Shown here in pieces: positions 16,690-27,702 of a DNA stretch of 60,002 bases. Origin of the DNA: Sphingopyxis sp. (GTDB lineage Bacteria > Pseudomonadota > Alphaproteobacteria > Sphingomonadales > Sphingomonadaceae); NCBI GenBank assembly GCA_016463225.1, contig JAEMRT010000023.1, forward strand, positions 1 through 60,002. Direction: 5' to 3'. Positions within the stretch are counted from its first letter, which is position 1, and each line of letters begins with the position of its first letter. Below the pieces are notes generated by a model. That model was given only the letters and a program-made list of their open reading frames with translations. It did no database searches and had not been told where the DNA came from. A program made the translations under genes and the position numbers.

Positions 16690-18263
16690 ACGCCGTCCAC
16701 CTGCTTGCCCTGTCGCTGATGCTGTCGGTGGCGACACCCGCCTCGGCCGAGCCGCCCAAGAATCTTGCCGAAACCGTCGAAACATTGCGCCAGAAAATAG
16801 GCGCCCCCGGCGTATCGATCGCGATCGTCGAGGATGGCAAGACGACGCTGTCGCGCGGCTGGGGTGTCCGAAAACTCGGCGAGCGCGCGCCGGTCGACGA
16901 AAAAACGCTGTTCCAGACCGGCTCCACCGGCAAGGCGATGACGGCGGCGGCGCTGGCGATCCTGGTCGACGAGGGCAAGATCGCGTGGGACGATCCGGTC
17001 ATCAAACATATGCCGTGGTTTCGCATGCACGACGCGTGGGTGACGCGCGAAATCACGATCCGCGACCTCCTCGTGCACCGCAGCGGGCTGGGGCTGGGGC
17101 AGGGCGATCTGATGTTCGTGCCGCGCACCAACCTCACGCGCAAGCAAACGGTCGAGCGCGTCGCCTACCTCAAACCGCAGACCAGTTTCCGCTCGGCCTA
17201 CGCCTATGACAATATCCTCTACGCGGTCGCGGGCCAGCTGATCGAAGAGGTCACCGGCAAGACGTGGGAGGCATTCATGCGCGACCGCCTCCTGCGCCCC
17301 GGCGGGATGAAAGACGGGACGACCGACAGCGAGGACCGCTTCCGCATTCCCAATCGGTCATGGCCGCACGCGCGGCTGTCGGGGCCGCTGCGCGGTCTCG
17401 GCCCGCAACAGGCGCTGAACGAACGTGACGAGCTGGGCCGCAACGGTGCGCCCGCGGGCGGGCTCGCGCTGAGCGCCGACGACATGGCGGCGTGGCTGAA
17501 AATCCAGCTCGCTTACGGCGCGCTGCCGAATGGCAAGCGGTTGTTTAGCGAAGAGCAGGCCAAGCAAATGTGGGCGCCGGTGACCCCGATGCCGATCACC
17601 CCGCTGCCCGACAGCCTGAAACCCGCGCAGCCGAACCAGCAGGCCTATGCATTGGGCTGGCAGGTGCAGGATTATCGCGGCCACCGCATCGTCCAGCACA
17701 GCGGCGGCGTGTTTGGGTCGATCACCCGCGTCGTGATGATCCCCGACAAAAAAGTCGGCTTTGCGATCATGATGAACAGCGAGGACAGCGGCATGCTCCT
17801 CGGCCTCTATTTCGACCTGCTCGACCATTATCTTGATCAGCCCGATTATGGCTGGATTGCGAAATGGGAGGACTGGTATCAATCGCGGCTCGCGGGCGGG
17901 GTGGAATATCTGAAACAGACGCAGGCATCGCCAGCGAAGAGCGGTCCCTCGCTTTCGCTGCCGGGCTATGCCGGGCGGTACCGCGATCCCTGGTATGGCG
18001 ATGTGGTGATCGGGTCGGCGACGACCGGCCTGACGATCGATTTCACCTCGACGCCGCGGATGGCGGGGCGGCTCAAACATTGGCAATATGACAGCTTCGT
18101 TACCGATTTCGACGATCCGGCGATCGAACCCGCTTATGTGACCTTCGCGCTCGACGCCGAGGGCAAGATAACCGGGGTGACGATGAAGGCGGTGAGCAAG
18201 ATTGCCGACTTCAGCTGGGACTATCACGATCTCGACCTGAAGCCGGTGGAGGACAAGAAGTGA
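16686..18263 (+). CDS. Secreted beta-lactamase-family serine hydrolase
   Basis: A 525-residue protein with signal peptide (TPASA, cleavage near 21). The class C beta-lactamase/DD-peptidase motifs are S80-T-G-K83 and Y174-D-N176, with QHSGGV as the third. A C-terminal domain of about 100 residues (PGYAGRYRDPWYGDV onward) resembles the DUF3471-type beta domain often fused to these enzymes. Unlike the paralogue at 8090-10069 it has no C-terminal membrane helices and should be soluble in the periplasm. It overlaps both neighbours by four bases. Likely a D-aminopeptidase, carboxypeptidase or esterase; specificity unknown. Confidence 0.85.
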   Translation: MNAVHLLALSLMLSVATPASAEPPKNLAETVETLRQKIGAPGVSIAIVEDGKTTLSRGWGVRKLGERAPVDEKTLFQTGSTGKAMTAAALAILVDEGKIAWDDPVIKHMPWFRMHDAWVTREITIRDLLVHRSGLGLGQGDLMFVPRTNLTRKQTVERVAYLKPQTSFRSAYAYDNILYAVAGQLIEEVTGKTWEAFMRDRLLRPGGMKDGTTDSEDRFRIPNRSWPHARLSGPLRGLGPQQALNERDELGRNGAPAGGLALSADDMAAWLKIQLAYGALPNGKRLFSEEQAKQMWAPVTPMPITPLPDSLKPAQPNQQAYALGWQVQDYRGHRIVQHSGGVFGSITRVVMIPDKKVGFAIMMNSEDSGMLLGLYFDLLDHYLDQPDYGWIAKWEDWYQSRLAGGVEYLKQTQASPAKSGPSLSLPGYAGRYRDPWYGDVVIGSATTGLTIDFTSTPRMAGRLKHWQYDSFVTDFDDPAIEPAYVTFALDAEGKITGVTMKAVSKIADFSWDYHDLDLKPVEDKK

Positions 18264-19441
18264 AGGGCCTCGCGATCCTGCTGACTGCCACCGCCCTATC
18301 GGCTTGCTCGACCGGCGAGCAGGCGGTGAAGACGCCTGAAGCGCCGCTACACAGCCGGATACTCGTGCTCGACACCCACCTCGACACTCCGCTGCATTTC
18401 GAACGGCAGGGGTGGAGCTTCGCCGACCGCCACGGCGCGACCGCTGACATGGTCCAGCTTGACATCCCGCGAATGAAGGATGGCAACCTCGATGGCGGCT
18501 TTTTCGTCATCTACACCGAACAGGGCGCGCTCGACGCCAAGGGTTATGCCGATGCCCTGGCGTTTGCGCGGGAGCGGTCGGACCTGATCGACGCGACGAT
18601 TACCAAGCATCGCGACGCGATCGGTCCGGCGCGCACTGCGGACGATGCGCGAACTCTGAACAAAGCTGGCAAGCTGATCGCGTATAAGTCGATGGAAAAT
18701 AGCTATCCGCTGGGCGAAGATCTGACGCTGCTCGCTGAATTCCAGCAAAAAGGCGTCCGCATGGCGGGGCCGGTGCATTCCAAGACCAATCAGTTTGCCG
18801 ACAGCGCGACGGGCGAGGCGCGTTGGAACGGCCTTAGCCCGCTGGGCAAACAATGGGTGGCCGAAATGAACCGGCTGGGCATCGTCATCGACGCCAGCCA
18901 TTCGTCCGACGCCGCATTCGACCAGATGCTGGCGTTGTCAAAATATCCGATCATCCTGTCGCACTCCAGCCTGCGCTCGACGAACGATCATCCGCGCAAT
19001 CTCGACGAAGCGCGACTGAAAGCACTGGCCGCGAAGGGCGGCGCGATGTGCATATCGACGATCTTCATGTCCGACATGAACATGACCCCGGCACGCGGCG
19101 AATTATTCGGCCAATATGAGCGTATCGGCACCCTGACGCCCGCCGAGCAGGCCGAGCTTAATCGCAAGTGGCGCGAGCTCGACAAGACCGAACCGCTGTG
19201 GGCGGCCGATTTCGAAAAATATATGGCAATGGTGCTGCGCGCGATCGAAGTCGGCGGCGTCGATCATATCTGCTTCGGCGCCGACTGGGACGGCGGCGGC
19301 GGGCTGGCCGGGATCGAGGATATTTCGGCGCTGCCCAAGGTTACCGAGCGGTTGAAGGAGGCGGGCTATTCCGACGCCGACATCGAAAAAATGTGGAGCG
19401 GCAACATCTTGCGCATCCTGGCGGCGCAGCAGGTGCGCTGA
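18260..19441 (+). CDS. Renal-type membrane dipeptidase, lipoprotein, intact zinc site
   Basis: A 393-residue zinc dipeptidase starting at GTG 18260, which overlaps the previous stop. The N-terminus ends in the lipobox L13-S-A-C16, so it is probably lipid-anchored. All metal ligands expected for the family are present: H40-L-D42, the bridging E146, H214, H235, and D342 in GADWDG. Such enzymes hydrolyse L-Xaa-D-Xaa dipeptides, which fits release of D-amino acids in this cluster. Compared with the relative at 11162-12304 it is the canonical catalyst. It is the last gene of the unit; its stop abuts the kdpE stop with no gap. Confidence 0.9.
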   Translation: MKGLAILLTATALSACSTGEQAVKTPEAPLHSRILVLDTHLDTPLHFERQGWSFADRHGATADMVQLDIPRMKDGNLDGGFFVIYTEQGALDAKGYADALAFARERSDLIDATITKHRDAIGPARTADDARTLNKAGKLIAYKSMENSYPLGEDLTLLAEFQQKGVRMAGPVHSKTNQFADSATGEARWNGLSPLGKQWVAEMNRLGIVIDASHSSDAAFDQMLALSKYPIILSHSSLRSTNDHPRNLDEARLKALAAKGGAMCISTIFMSDMNMTPARGELFGQYERIGTLTPAEQAELNRKWRELDKTEPLWAADFEKYMAMVLRAIEVGGVDHICFGADWDGGGGLAGIEDISALPKVTERLKEAGYSDADIEKMWSGNILRILAAQQVR

Positions 19442-20152
19442 TCAATCCGGCTTGGCGCCGCGAAGCGACAGGCGATAACCGACCGCGAGCTCGTTGACGA
19501 TCAGCCGTGGGCGCGCCGGATCGACCTCCAGCTTCTGCCGCAAGCCGCGCACCGCAATGCGGAGATATTCGACGCGTTCGGCATGCGCCGGGCCCCACAC
19601 CGCCTTGAGCAGCTGCATATGGCTGAGCACGCGGTCGGGGCGCTGGGCGAGTTCGGCGAGGATGCCATATTCCTTGGGCGTCAGATGCACTTCAGCACCG
19701 CCGCGCTCGACACGGCGGTGGTCGAGATCGATGCGCAGATCACCGGTTTCGATCACCGAAACCGCTTCGCCCGCTGCATTCGCCCGCTGGTGGCGTAGCG
19801 TCGCCCGGATGCGCGCCAGCAGCTCGTCGGTGTCGAACGGCTTCGTCAGATAGTCGTCGGCGCCCAGGTCGAGTGCCGCGACTTTTTCGGCGCTGTCGTC
19901 GCGCGCCGACACGACGATGATCGTCGCCGCCGACCGCTGACGGATCGGGCCGATCAGCTCGAGCCCGTCGCGGTCGGGGAGGCCAAGGTCGAGCAGCACG
20001 ACATCGGGCTTTTCGATGTCGAGCAGCGAGAGCGCCGCCCGCGCATCGGCCGCCTCGGCTACCTCGTGCCCGGCGCGCTGCATCGTCGCGCGCAGCAGCC
20101 GCCGGATATGCGCGTCGTCCTCGACGATCAGGATTTTCGCGGCGCCCGGCAT
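19442..20152 (-). CDS. kdpE: KdpE response regulator
   Basis: A 236-residue OmpR/PhoB-type regulator. The receiver domain (1-120) has the acidic pair EDD, the phosphoacceptor in VVLLDLGLP and the conserved Lys in LTKPF. The C-terminal winged helix (from about 135) contains HLTPKEYGILAEL. It activates kdp transcription when phosphorylated by KdpD under K+ limitation. It starts 9 bases after the kdpC stop with AAGG upstream, so it is the last gene of the kdp operon. Its cognate kinase is not next to it but on the other side, divergent. Its stop directly abuts the converging dipeptidase stop. Confidence 0.93.
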   Translation of the reverse strand: MPGAAKILIVEDDAHIRRLLRATMQRAGHEVAEAADARAALSLLDIEKPDVVLLDLGLPDRDGLELIGPIRQRSAATIIVVSARDDSAEKVAALDLGADDYLTKPFDTDELLARIRATLRHQRANAAGEAVSVIETGDLRIDLDHRRVERGGAEVHLTPKEYGILAELAQRPDRVLSHMQLLKAVWGPAHAERVEYLRIAVRGLRQKLEVDPARPRLIVNELAVGYRLSLRGAKPD

Positions 20153-20161
20153 CGCACCGCC

Positions 20162-20749
20162 TTAGCTTTTCGGGCGGGTGCGGTCGAGGGCGCGATTGAG
20201 CAGCAGCACATTGACCCGCGGCTCGCCGAAAAAGCCGAGCGCCGGATGCTCGACGGCGGCCGTGACCAGCGCCCGGACCGGTGCGGCGGGAAGGCCGCGG
20301 GCCGCGGCAACCCGGTTCACCTGCGAAAAAGCCGCCTCGGGGCTGATATGGGGATCGAGCCCCGAGGCAGAGGTCGTCACCAGGTCAGGCGGGACATTGG
20401 AGCCCGGTGTCGTTTCGGAAAGGGTCGCAACGTCGGCCTTGACACGGTCGGTCAGCGCCTGCGCGGCCGGGCCGAGGTTCGAACCGGCCGATGCGGCGGC
20501 GTCATAACCGTCGGCACCCGCGGCGGAGGGGCGGCCGTGGAAGTAGGTCGGTCCGGCGAATTTCTGGCCGATCAGTTCGGACCCGACGACGGTCTCGCCG
20601 TCGCGGATCAAGCTGCCGTTTGCCTGCGCCGGGAACAAAGTCTGGCCGATGCCGGTCAGCGCCAGCGGGTATGCGATGCCGAGCAGCGCGGCGAACAGCA
20701 GCGTCAGCACCAGCGCGGGACGGACGGCGGATTTGAGGTCGTTGAACAT
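20162..20749 (-). CDS. kdpC: K+-transporting ATPase KdpC subunit
   Basis: A 195-residue protein with one N-terminal membrane helix ([21 protein letters not shown]) and a periplasmic domain containing the family segments [11 protein letters not shown] and [11 protein letters not shown]. KdpC is the small stabilising subunit of the KdpFABC high-affinity K+ pump. The length matches the family. The gap to kdpB is 10 bases and to kdpE 9 bases, consistent with one transcript. Confidence 0.95.
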   Translation of the reverse strand: MFNDLKSAVRPALVLTLLFAALLGIAYPLALTGIGQTLFPAQANGSLIRDGETVVGSELIGQKFAGPTYFHGRPSAAGADGYDAAASAGSNLGPAAQALTDRVKADVATLSETTPGSNVPPDLVTTSASGLDPHISPEAAFSQVNRVAAARGLPAAPVRALVTAAVEHPALGFFGEPRVNVLLLNRALDRTRPKS

Positions 20750-20759
20750 GGATTTGTCC

Positions 20760-22787
<2,028 letters not shown>

Positions 22788-22800
22788 GGCTTTATATCCG

Positions 22801-24504
22801 TCAGAAGAGCTGGCCGCCGGTCACCGCGAGGTGATCGGCGATCGGGCCAAGCGCGAGGCTGGGCAGGAACGTGAGGCCGCCAAGGATCAGGATGACCCCG
22901 ACGAGCAAGCCGATCCACAGCCCACCGGTGGTGGGGAAGGAACCGCTGGTCGCCGGGACATGCCGTTTGGCGGCAAGGCTGCCGGCGATGGCGAGCGCGG
23001 GGATGATCACGAAGAAGCGGCCGAGCCACATCGCGATGCCGAGCATGCCGTTGTAAAAGGGCGTGCCCGCGGTCAGCCCGGCAAAGGCCGACCCGTTGTT
23101 CCCGGCGCTCGACGTGAAGGCATAGAGGATCTCCGAAAAGCCGTGCGGTCCCTTGTTGAGCGGACCGGCGAGGCCTGCGGGCAGGACACTGGCGATCGCG
23201 GTGAACCCCAGAATGACGAGCGGCAGGATCGCAATCGCCAGCACCGCGAGCTTGACCTCGCGCGCCTCGATCTTTTTGCCGACATATTCGGGGGTGCGTC
23301 CGACCATGAGGCCCGCAACGAACACCGCGAGGATGGCGAACAGCAGGAAGCCATAGATGCCCGCGCCGACCCCGCCGACGACGATTTCGCCCAGCTGCAT
23401 ATTGAACAGCGGGATCATGCCGCCAAGCGCGGTAAAGCTGTCGTGCATCGCATTGACCGCGCCGCACGACGCGGCGGTGGTGACGACCGCAAAGAGGGCC
23501 GACGCGGCGATGCCGAAGCGCACCTCCTTGCCTTCCATATTGCCACCTGCGACGCCGAGCTGGTGAAGCAGCGGGTTGCCCGCGGCTTCCTGCCAATAGG
23601 TGAGGGTGACTCCTGCGATGAACAGCACGCCCATCGCGGCGAGGATTGCCCAGCCCTGGCGCGTGTCGCCGACCGCCTTGCCGAAGCACCAGGTCAGGCC
23701 GACGCCGATGGAAAAGATCGACAGCATCTGGACCAGGTTAGTGAGCGCGGTCGGGTTTTCGAACGGATGTGCGCTGTTGGCGTTGAAGAAGCCGCCGCCA
23801 TTTGTGCCGAGCATCTTGATCGCTTCCTGGCTTGCGACAGGGCCGAGCGCGATCGTCTGCTTGACGCCTTCGAGCGTCGTCGCGTCGATTGAACCCGCCA
23901 GCGTCTGCGGCACGCCGCTCGCGATCAGGAAGATCGCATAAGCGATGCAGATCGGGAGCAGCAGATAAAGGGTGACGCGCGTCATATCGGCCCAGAAATT
24001 GCCGATCGTCTTCATCTCGCGCCGCGCGAAACCGCGGAACAGCGCGAAAGCGATCGCAATCCCGGTCGCCGCCGAGAGGAAATTATGGATCGTCAGGCCG
24101 AGCATCTGCGACAGGTTCGACATCGTCGTCTCGCCCGAATACCATTGCCAGTTGGTGTTGGTCGTAAAGCTGACCGCGGCGTTGAACGCGCCGTCGGCCC
24201 CGACGGCGCCGAACCCCTGCGGGTTGCCCGGCAGCACGCCTTGCAGTCGCAGGATCGCGTAAGTGAACAATAGCAGCACGACGTTGAACAACAGCATGTG
24301 CAGCGCGTAACGCCGCCAGCCTTGCTCCTCATTGGGGTCGATCCCCGCGAGGCGATAAAAACCGCGCTCGACCGGGCCGAAGACCCGATGCAGCGGAGTG
24401 GCGCGCCCTTCGTAGAGCGCGAACAGCCACAACCCCATCGGCTTTGCGAGCGCGAGGAGAATGGCAACGAAGAGGAGGATCAAGCCCCAGCCGGCGACGG
24501 TCAT
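22801..24504 (-). CDS. kdpA: K+-transporting ATPase KdpA subunit
   Basis: A 567-residue channel-like subunit with about ten membrane helices. It contains the selectivity-filter-type segments [22 protein letters not shown] and [10 protein letters not shown] expected of the KtrB/TrkH-related KdpA family. It selects and conducts K+ in the KdpFABC complex of the inner membrane. The start lies 12 bases downstream of kdpF. Confidence 0.97.
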   Translation of the reverse strand: MTVAGWGLILLFVAILLALAKPMGLWLFALYEGRATPLHRVFGPVERGFYRLAGIDPNEEQGWRRYALHMLLFNVVLLLFTYAILRLQGVLPGNPQGFGAVGADGAFNAAVSFTTNTNWQWYSGETTMSNLSQMLGLTIHNFLSAATGIAIAFALFRGFARREMKTIGNFWADMTRVTLYLLLPICIAYAIFLIASGVPQTLAGSIDATTLEGVKQTIALGPVASQEAIKMLGTNGGGFFNANSAHPFENPTALTNLVQMLSIFSIGVGLTWCFGKAVGDTRQGWAILAAMGVLFIAGVTLTYWQEAAGNPLLHQLGVAGGNMEGKEVRFGIAASALFAVVTTAASCGAVNAMHDSFTALGGMIPLFNMQLGEIVVGGVGAGIYGFLLFAILAVFVAGLMVGRTPEYVGKKIEAREVKLAVLAIAILPLVILGFTAIASVLPAGLAGPLNKGPHGFSEILYAFTSSAGNNGSAFAGLTAGTPFYNGMLGIAMWLGRFFVIIPALAIAGSLAAKRHVPATSGSFPTTGGLWIGLLVGVILILGGLTFLPSLALGPIADHLAVTGGQLF

Positions 24505-24516
24505 GTCAGATTCCGA

Positions 24517-24606
24517 TCAGAAACGCTCGGGCCGCAGCAAGACGGCGAGCAGATAGACGAGGAGGGTGGCGGCGGTGACGCCAGCGAGGATCAACGAGGT
24601 GCTCAT
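24517..24606 (-). CDS. kdpF: KdpF small membrane subunit
   Basis: A 29-codon reading frame whose product starts MSTSLILAGV and ends LLRPERF: one hydrophobic helix followed by the LxRPExF tail typical of KdpF. It sits directly before kdpA, as in other kdp operons. KdpF is a lipid-like stabilising peptide of the pump. Its start follows the stop of a still smaller frame (24610-24693) by three bases, suggesting coupled translation. Confidence 0.9.
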   Translation of the reverse strand: MSTSLILAGVTAATLLVYLLAVLLRPERF

Positions 24607-24609
24607 GGG

Positions 24610-24693
24610 TTACGCCCCGTCGCAAAGGCGCGCGTAACCGAGCGTCGCTGCAAAAAGCAGCGCGATCAGGCCGAGCCACAAAATATCGGACAT
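24610..24693 (-). CDS. 27-residue membrane peptide upstream of kdpF
   Basis: ATG 24691-24693 is preceded by GGAG at a suitable distance. The frame encodes one hydrophobic helix (ILWLGLIALLFAATLG) and a tail YARLCDGA. I have the impression that frames with a Y-x-x-L/V-C-D/E ending occur before kdpF in other Proteobacteria, but I could not check this. The stop is three bases from the kdpF start. It could be an extra Kdp accessory peptide or a leader that couples translation to kdpF. Confidence 0.65.
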   Translation of the reverse strand: MSDILWLGLIALLFAATLGYARLCDGA

Positions 24694-24778
24694 GGTTTCA
24701 GTCTCCGGCGAAGTCGGCCCCGCGGCGGGTGCTGCGAGGAATCCGACAGGATGTGGGCGCCGCTACGCCCCTTCGCCG

Positions 24779-24830
24779 TAAAGTTTCGCGGGCGAATTGG
24801 CCGATCGGCATAAAGTTTCCATAAAGTCCC
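24779..24830. promoter_or_regulatory. Candidate KdpE boxes in the divergent kdp region
   Basis: TAAAGTTTC occurs at 24779-24787 and 24811-24819, and TAAAGTCCC at 24822-24830. The spacings are 32 and 11 bases, close to three turns and one turn of the helix. Read toward kdpF they give tandem CTTTAT repeats, broadly like the T-rich KdpE site of E. coli. They lie 86-137 bases before the leader peptide and 49-100 bases before kdpD, so one array could serve both directions. Confidence 0.5.
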
Positions 24831-24878
24831 GGCGTCGCGCGCTTGGCGCTGGCGTCCGCCTTCGGCTAAGCCGCATGC

Positions 24879-27539
24879 ATGCCAACACCTGCTTCTTCGG
24901 AAAAAAGACCGTCGCCTGAGGCGTTGCTGCGTCAGGCACGGCGCGAGGATCGCGGCGAGCTCAAGATATTCCTCGGCGCCGCGCCGGGGGTCGGCAAGAC
25001 CTATGCGATGCTGATGGAGGGCGCGGCGCTGAAACGCGACGGGGTCGATGTGGTGGTCGCGGTGGTCGAAACCCATGGCCGCGCCGAAACCGAAGCGCTG
25101 CTTGCCGGGCAGGAAATTGTCGGTCGTCGCGAGGTCGAATATCGCGGTCGGACGCTCACCGAAATGGACCTCGACGCCGTGCTGCACCGCGCCCCCGAAC
25201 TCGCGCTGGTCGACGAATATGCGCACACCAATGTCGAGGGCAGCCGCCACCCCAAGCGCTGGCAGGACGTCGCCGAACTGCTCGATGCCGGGATCGATGT
25301 CTATACGACGCTCAACATCCAGCATGTCGAAAGCCTCAATGACGTCGTCGCCAGCTTCACCCGCGTCCGCGTGCGCGAGACCGTGCCCGACAGCGTGTTC
25401 GAGGGCGCCGAGATCAAGCTCGTCGATCTGCCGCCCGACGAGCTGATCGACCGGCTGAAGGACGGCAAAGTCTATGTGCCGCAAGAGGCGTCGCGCGCGC
25501 TCGGTCATTTCTTTTCCAAACCCAACCTGTCGGCATTGCGCGAAATGGCGCTGCGCCGCGCTGCGCTCAGCGTCGATCGCCAGATGCTGCACGACCTCGA
25601 CGCAAGCGGCGTGGCAGGGACTTACGCCGCGGGTGAGCGCATCCTGGTCGCGATCAGCGAGCAGCCGGGGGTCGATGCGCTGGTACGGACGGCGAAGCGG
25701 CTTGCCGACGGACTCAACGCGCCGTGGACCGCGGTGCATATCGAAACCCCGCGCAGCGAGAATTTCGACGAGGACACCAAGCGCCGGATCGCCGCGGCCC
25801 TGTCGCTCGCTGCGATGCTCGGCGCGACGATCGCCACCATTCCGTCGGAAAATGTCATCGCCGGGCTGCGCAGCCAGATCGAGGCGCAGCGTGCGACGCA
25901 GTTGATTATCGGCCGTTCGCAACGCAGCTGGTGGTTCGAACTGCGCCACGGTTCGGTGGTCGAAACACTGATCCGCGGCTCCAAAGATCTGGCCGTCCAT
26001 GTCATTCCTTCGCCTGAAACGACGACCAGCGAGGCGGGGTGGAAAGGCTGGCTGCGCGGCTGGGGCCAGCCGGCGGCCTATACGGGTGCGCTGGTGTTGA
26101 TTGCGGCGACGACGCTGCTCGCCAAATTTGCGCAGCCGCTGATCGGGCGCGGCGCCATCGATCTGCTCTATCTGGTCCCGGTGATTGTCACCGCGACGCT
26201 CTATGGTCTGCGACCGGGACTGTTCGCCAGCATCGCCGCCGCGCTGGCGTTCAACTTCTTTTTCCTCGATCCGATCCACACCTTCACGATCGCAGACCCG
26301 CAAAGCGTTTTGACGATGCTGGTGCTGACCGGGGTGGCGGCGGTCACCAGCAACCTAGCCGGACGGCTCCGGACGCGCGCGCGCATCGGGGTGCGCAGCG
26401 CTGAGGAAAATGCGTCGCTTGCGGCGTTCGGGCAGATGCTGGCGCGCGCGTCGGACCGCGAGGCGACGGCGGTCGCGACCTGCGACGAAGTGTCGCGGCT
26501 GCTGGCGGTGCGCTGCGTCATGCTCGCCGAAACCGACGGTATTTTGACCTCGATCGTGGCGCGGCCGCGCGAGGCGACGATCTCGCCGATCGATCAGGCG
26601 GCCGCCGAATGGGCATGGAGCAGCGGCGAACCCGCCGGTCGCGGCACCGGTACCCTGCTGGCCTCCGACTGGCAGTTCCACCCACTCAAGACCAGTTTGG
26701 GCGTCTTAGCGGTGCTCGGCATCGCGCGCGACGATGACAGCGCGCCGGTTGCCGCCGACAAGGCGACCTTGCTTGCGACGTTGATCGGGCAGGCGGCGCT
26801 CGCGCACGAGCGCCTCTATCTTGAGGACGAGATGCGCAGCCTGTCGGTGCTGGAGGAGCGCGACCGGCTTCGCGCCGCGCTGCTGTCGTCGATCGGCCAC
26901 GACCTGCGCACCCCGCTGACCGGGGTGACCGCGGCGATCGAGGCGATCGGCGCCGAGCATCCGGACGCCCGATCGCTGCCGACCGCGCGCGCCGAGCTGT
27001 CGCGCCTGCGCCGTTTTCTGGACAATCTGATCGAACTGGTGCGGATCGACGCGGGGGGCATCCATCTCAGCATGGCCTCGGTCGACCTGACCGATGCGGT
27101 CGCCGGGGTCGTCCACGACCTCAAGGACATGCTGCGCGGCCACCATATCGATTTTCAGGTTCCGGCGAGCCTGCCGTTCGTCAAAACCGACGAGCGACTG
27201 CTCCACCACATCCTGCTCAATCTCGTCGCCAACGCGGCCCAGCACGGCGGCAACGCCGGGCCGATCTCGATCATCGGGCGCCGCACTCCCGACGCGCTGC
27301 TGCTGACCGTCCGCGATCGCGGCGCCGGGCTGGAACCGGGAACCGAAACCGCCATCTTCGACACTTTTGCCCAGGGCGCGGGTACCGACCGGCACGGCGG
27401 CAGCGGGCTGGGGCTGGCCATTGCCAAGGGCTTCGCCGACGCGCTGGGGATTGGCATAGCGGCCGCCAATCACCCCGATGGCGGCGGCGCGTTCACATTG
27501 AACTTTCCCGACAAGCTGGTCGTGGCGATGGCGGACTAG
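24879..27539 (+). CDS. kdpD: KdpD sensor histidine kinase
   Basis: An 886-residue sensor kinase. The N-terminal KdpD domain has a Walker A GAAPGVGKT (about 33-41) and DEYAHTN. A USP-like domain follows, then four membrane helices around residues 400-500 (DUF4118 region), a GAF-like segment, and a kinase core with H674 in SSIGHDLRTP and an ATP-binding NLVANAAQHGG. It senses K+ limitation and phosphorylates KdpE. The gene is divergent from kdpFABC-kdpE instead of lying between kdpC and kdpE as in the classical operon. Length is normal. Confidence 0.95.
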   Translation: MPTPASSEKRPSPEALLRQARREDRGELKIFLGAAPGVGKTYAMLMEGAALKRDGVDVVVAVVETHGRAETEALLAGQEIVGRREVEYRGRTLTEMDLDAVLHRAPELALVDEYAHTNVEGSRHPKRWQDVAELLDAGIDVYTTLNIQHVESLNDVVASFTRVRVRETVPDSVFEGAEIKLVDLPPDELIDRLKDGKVYVPQEASRALGHFFSKPNLSALREMALRRAALSVDRQMLHDLDASGVAGTYAAGERILVAISEQPGVDALVRTAKRLADGLNAPWTAVHIETPRSENFDEDTKRRIAAALSLAAMLGATIATIPSENVIAGLRSQIEAQRATQLIIGRSQRSWWFELRHGSVVETLIRGSKDLAVHVIPSPETTTSEAGWKGWLRGWGQPAAYTGALVLIAATTLLAKFAQPLIGRGAIDLLYLVPVIVTATLYGLRPGLFASIAAALAFNFFFLDPIHTFTIADPQSVLTMLVLTGVAAVTSNLAGRLRTRARIGVRSAEENASLAAFGQMLARASDREATAVATCDEVSRLLAVRCVMLAETDGILTSIVARPREATISPIDQAAAEWAWSSGEPAGRGTGTLLASDWQFHPLKTSLGVLAVLGIARDDDSAPVAADKATLLATLIGQAALAHERLYLEDEMRSLSVLEERDRLRAALLSSIGHDLRTPLTGVTAAIEAIGAEHPDARSLPTARAELSRLRRFLDNLIELVRIDAGGIHLSMASVDLTDAVAGVVHDLKDMLRGHHIDFQVPASLPFVKTDERLLHHILLNLVANAAQHGGNAGPISIIGRRTPDALLLTVRDRGAGLEPGTETAIFDTFAQGAGTDRHGGSGLGLAIAKGFADALGIGIAAANHPDGGGAFTLNFPDKLVVAMAD

Positions 27540-27702
27540 CCGGTCGGCCGACGCGACATAAACCTTTCGTCGGCAGGGTGCAGCGGCATCAGTGCACCCC
27601 TATGGTTACCGCGTCGTTAATCATGTTGCTGGAGCAAATTCTCCCCTCGATGTCATGATGACGGCAGCTGCGATCGATTGCGATCTGTTCGGCGAACCCG
27701 TG

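Noticed and set aside
24666..26303. A 545-codon open frame on the minus strand
   Set aside because: Antisense to kdpD. It also spans the kdp promoter and the leader micro-ORF; no recognisable domain.
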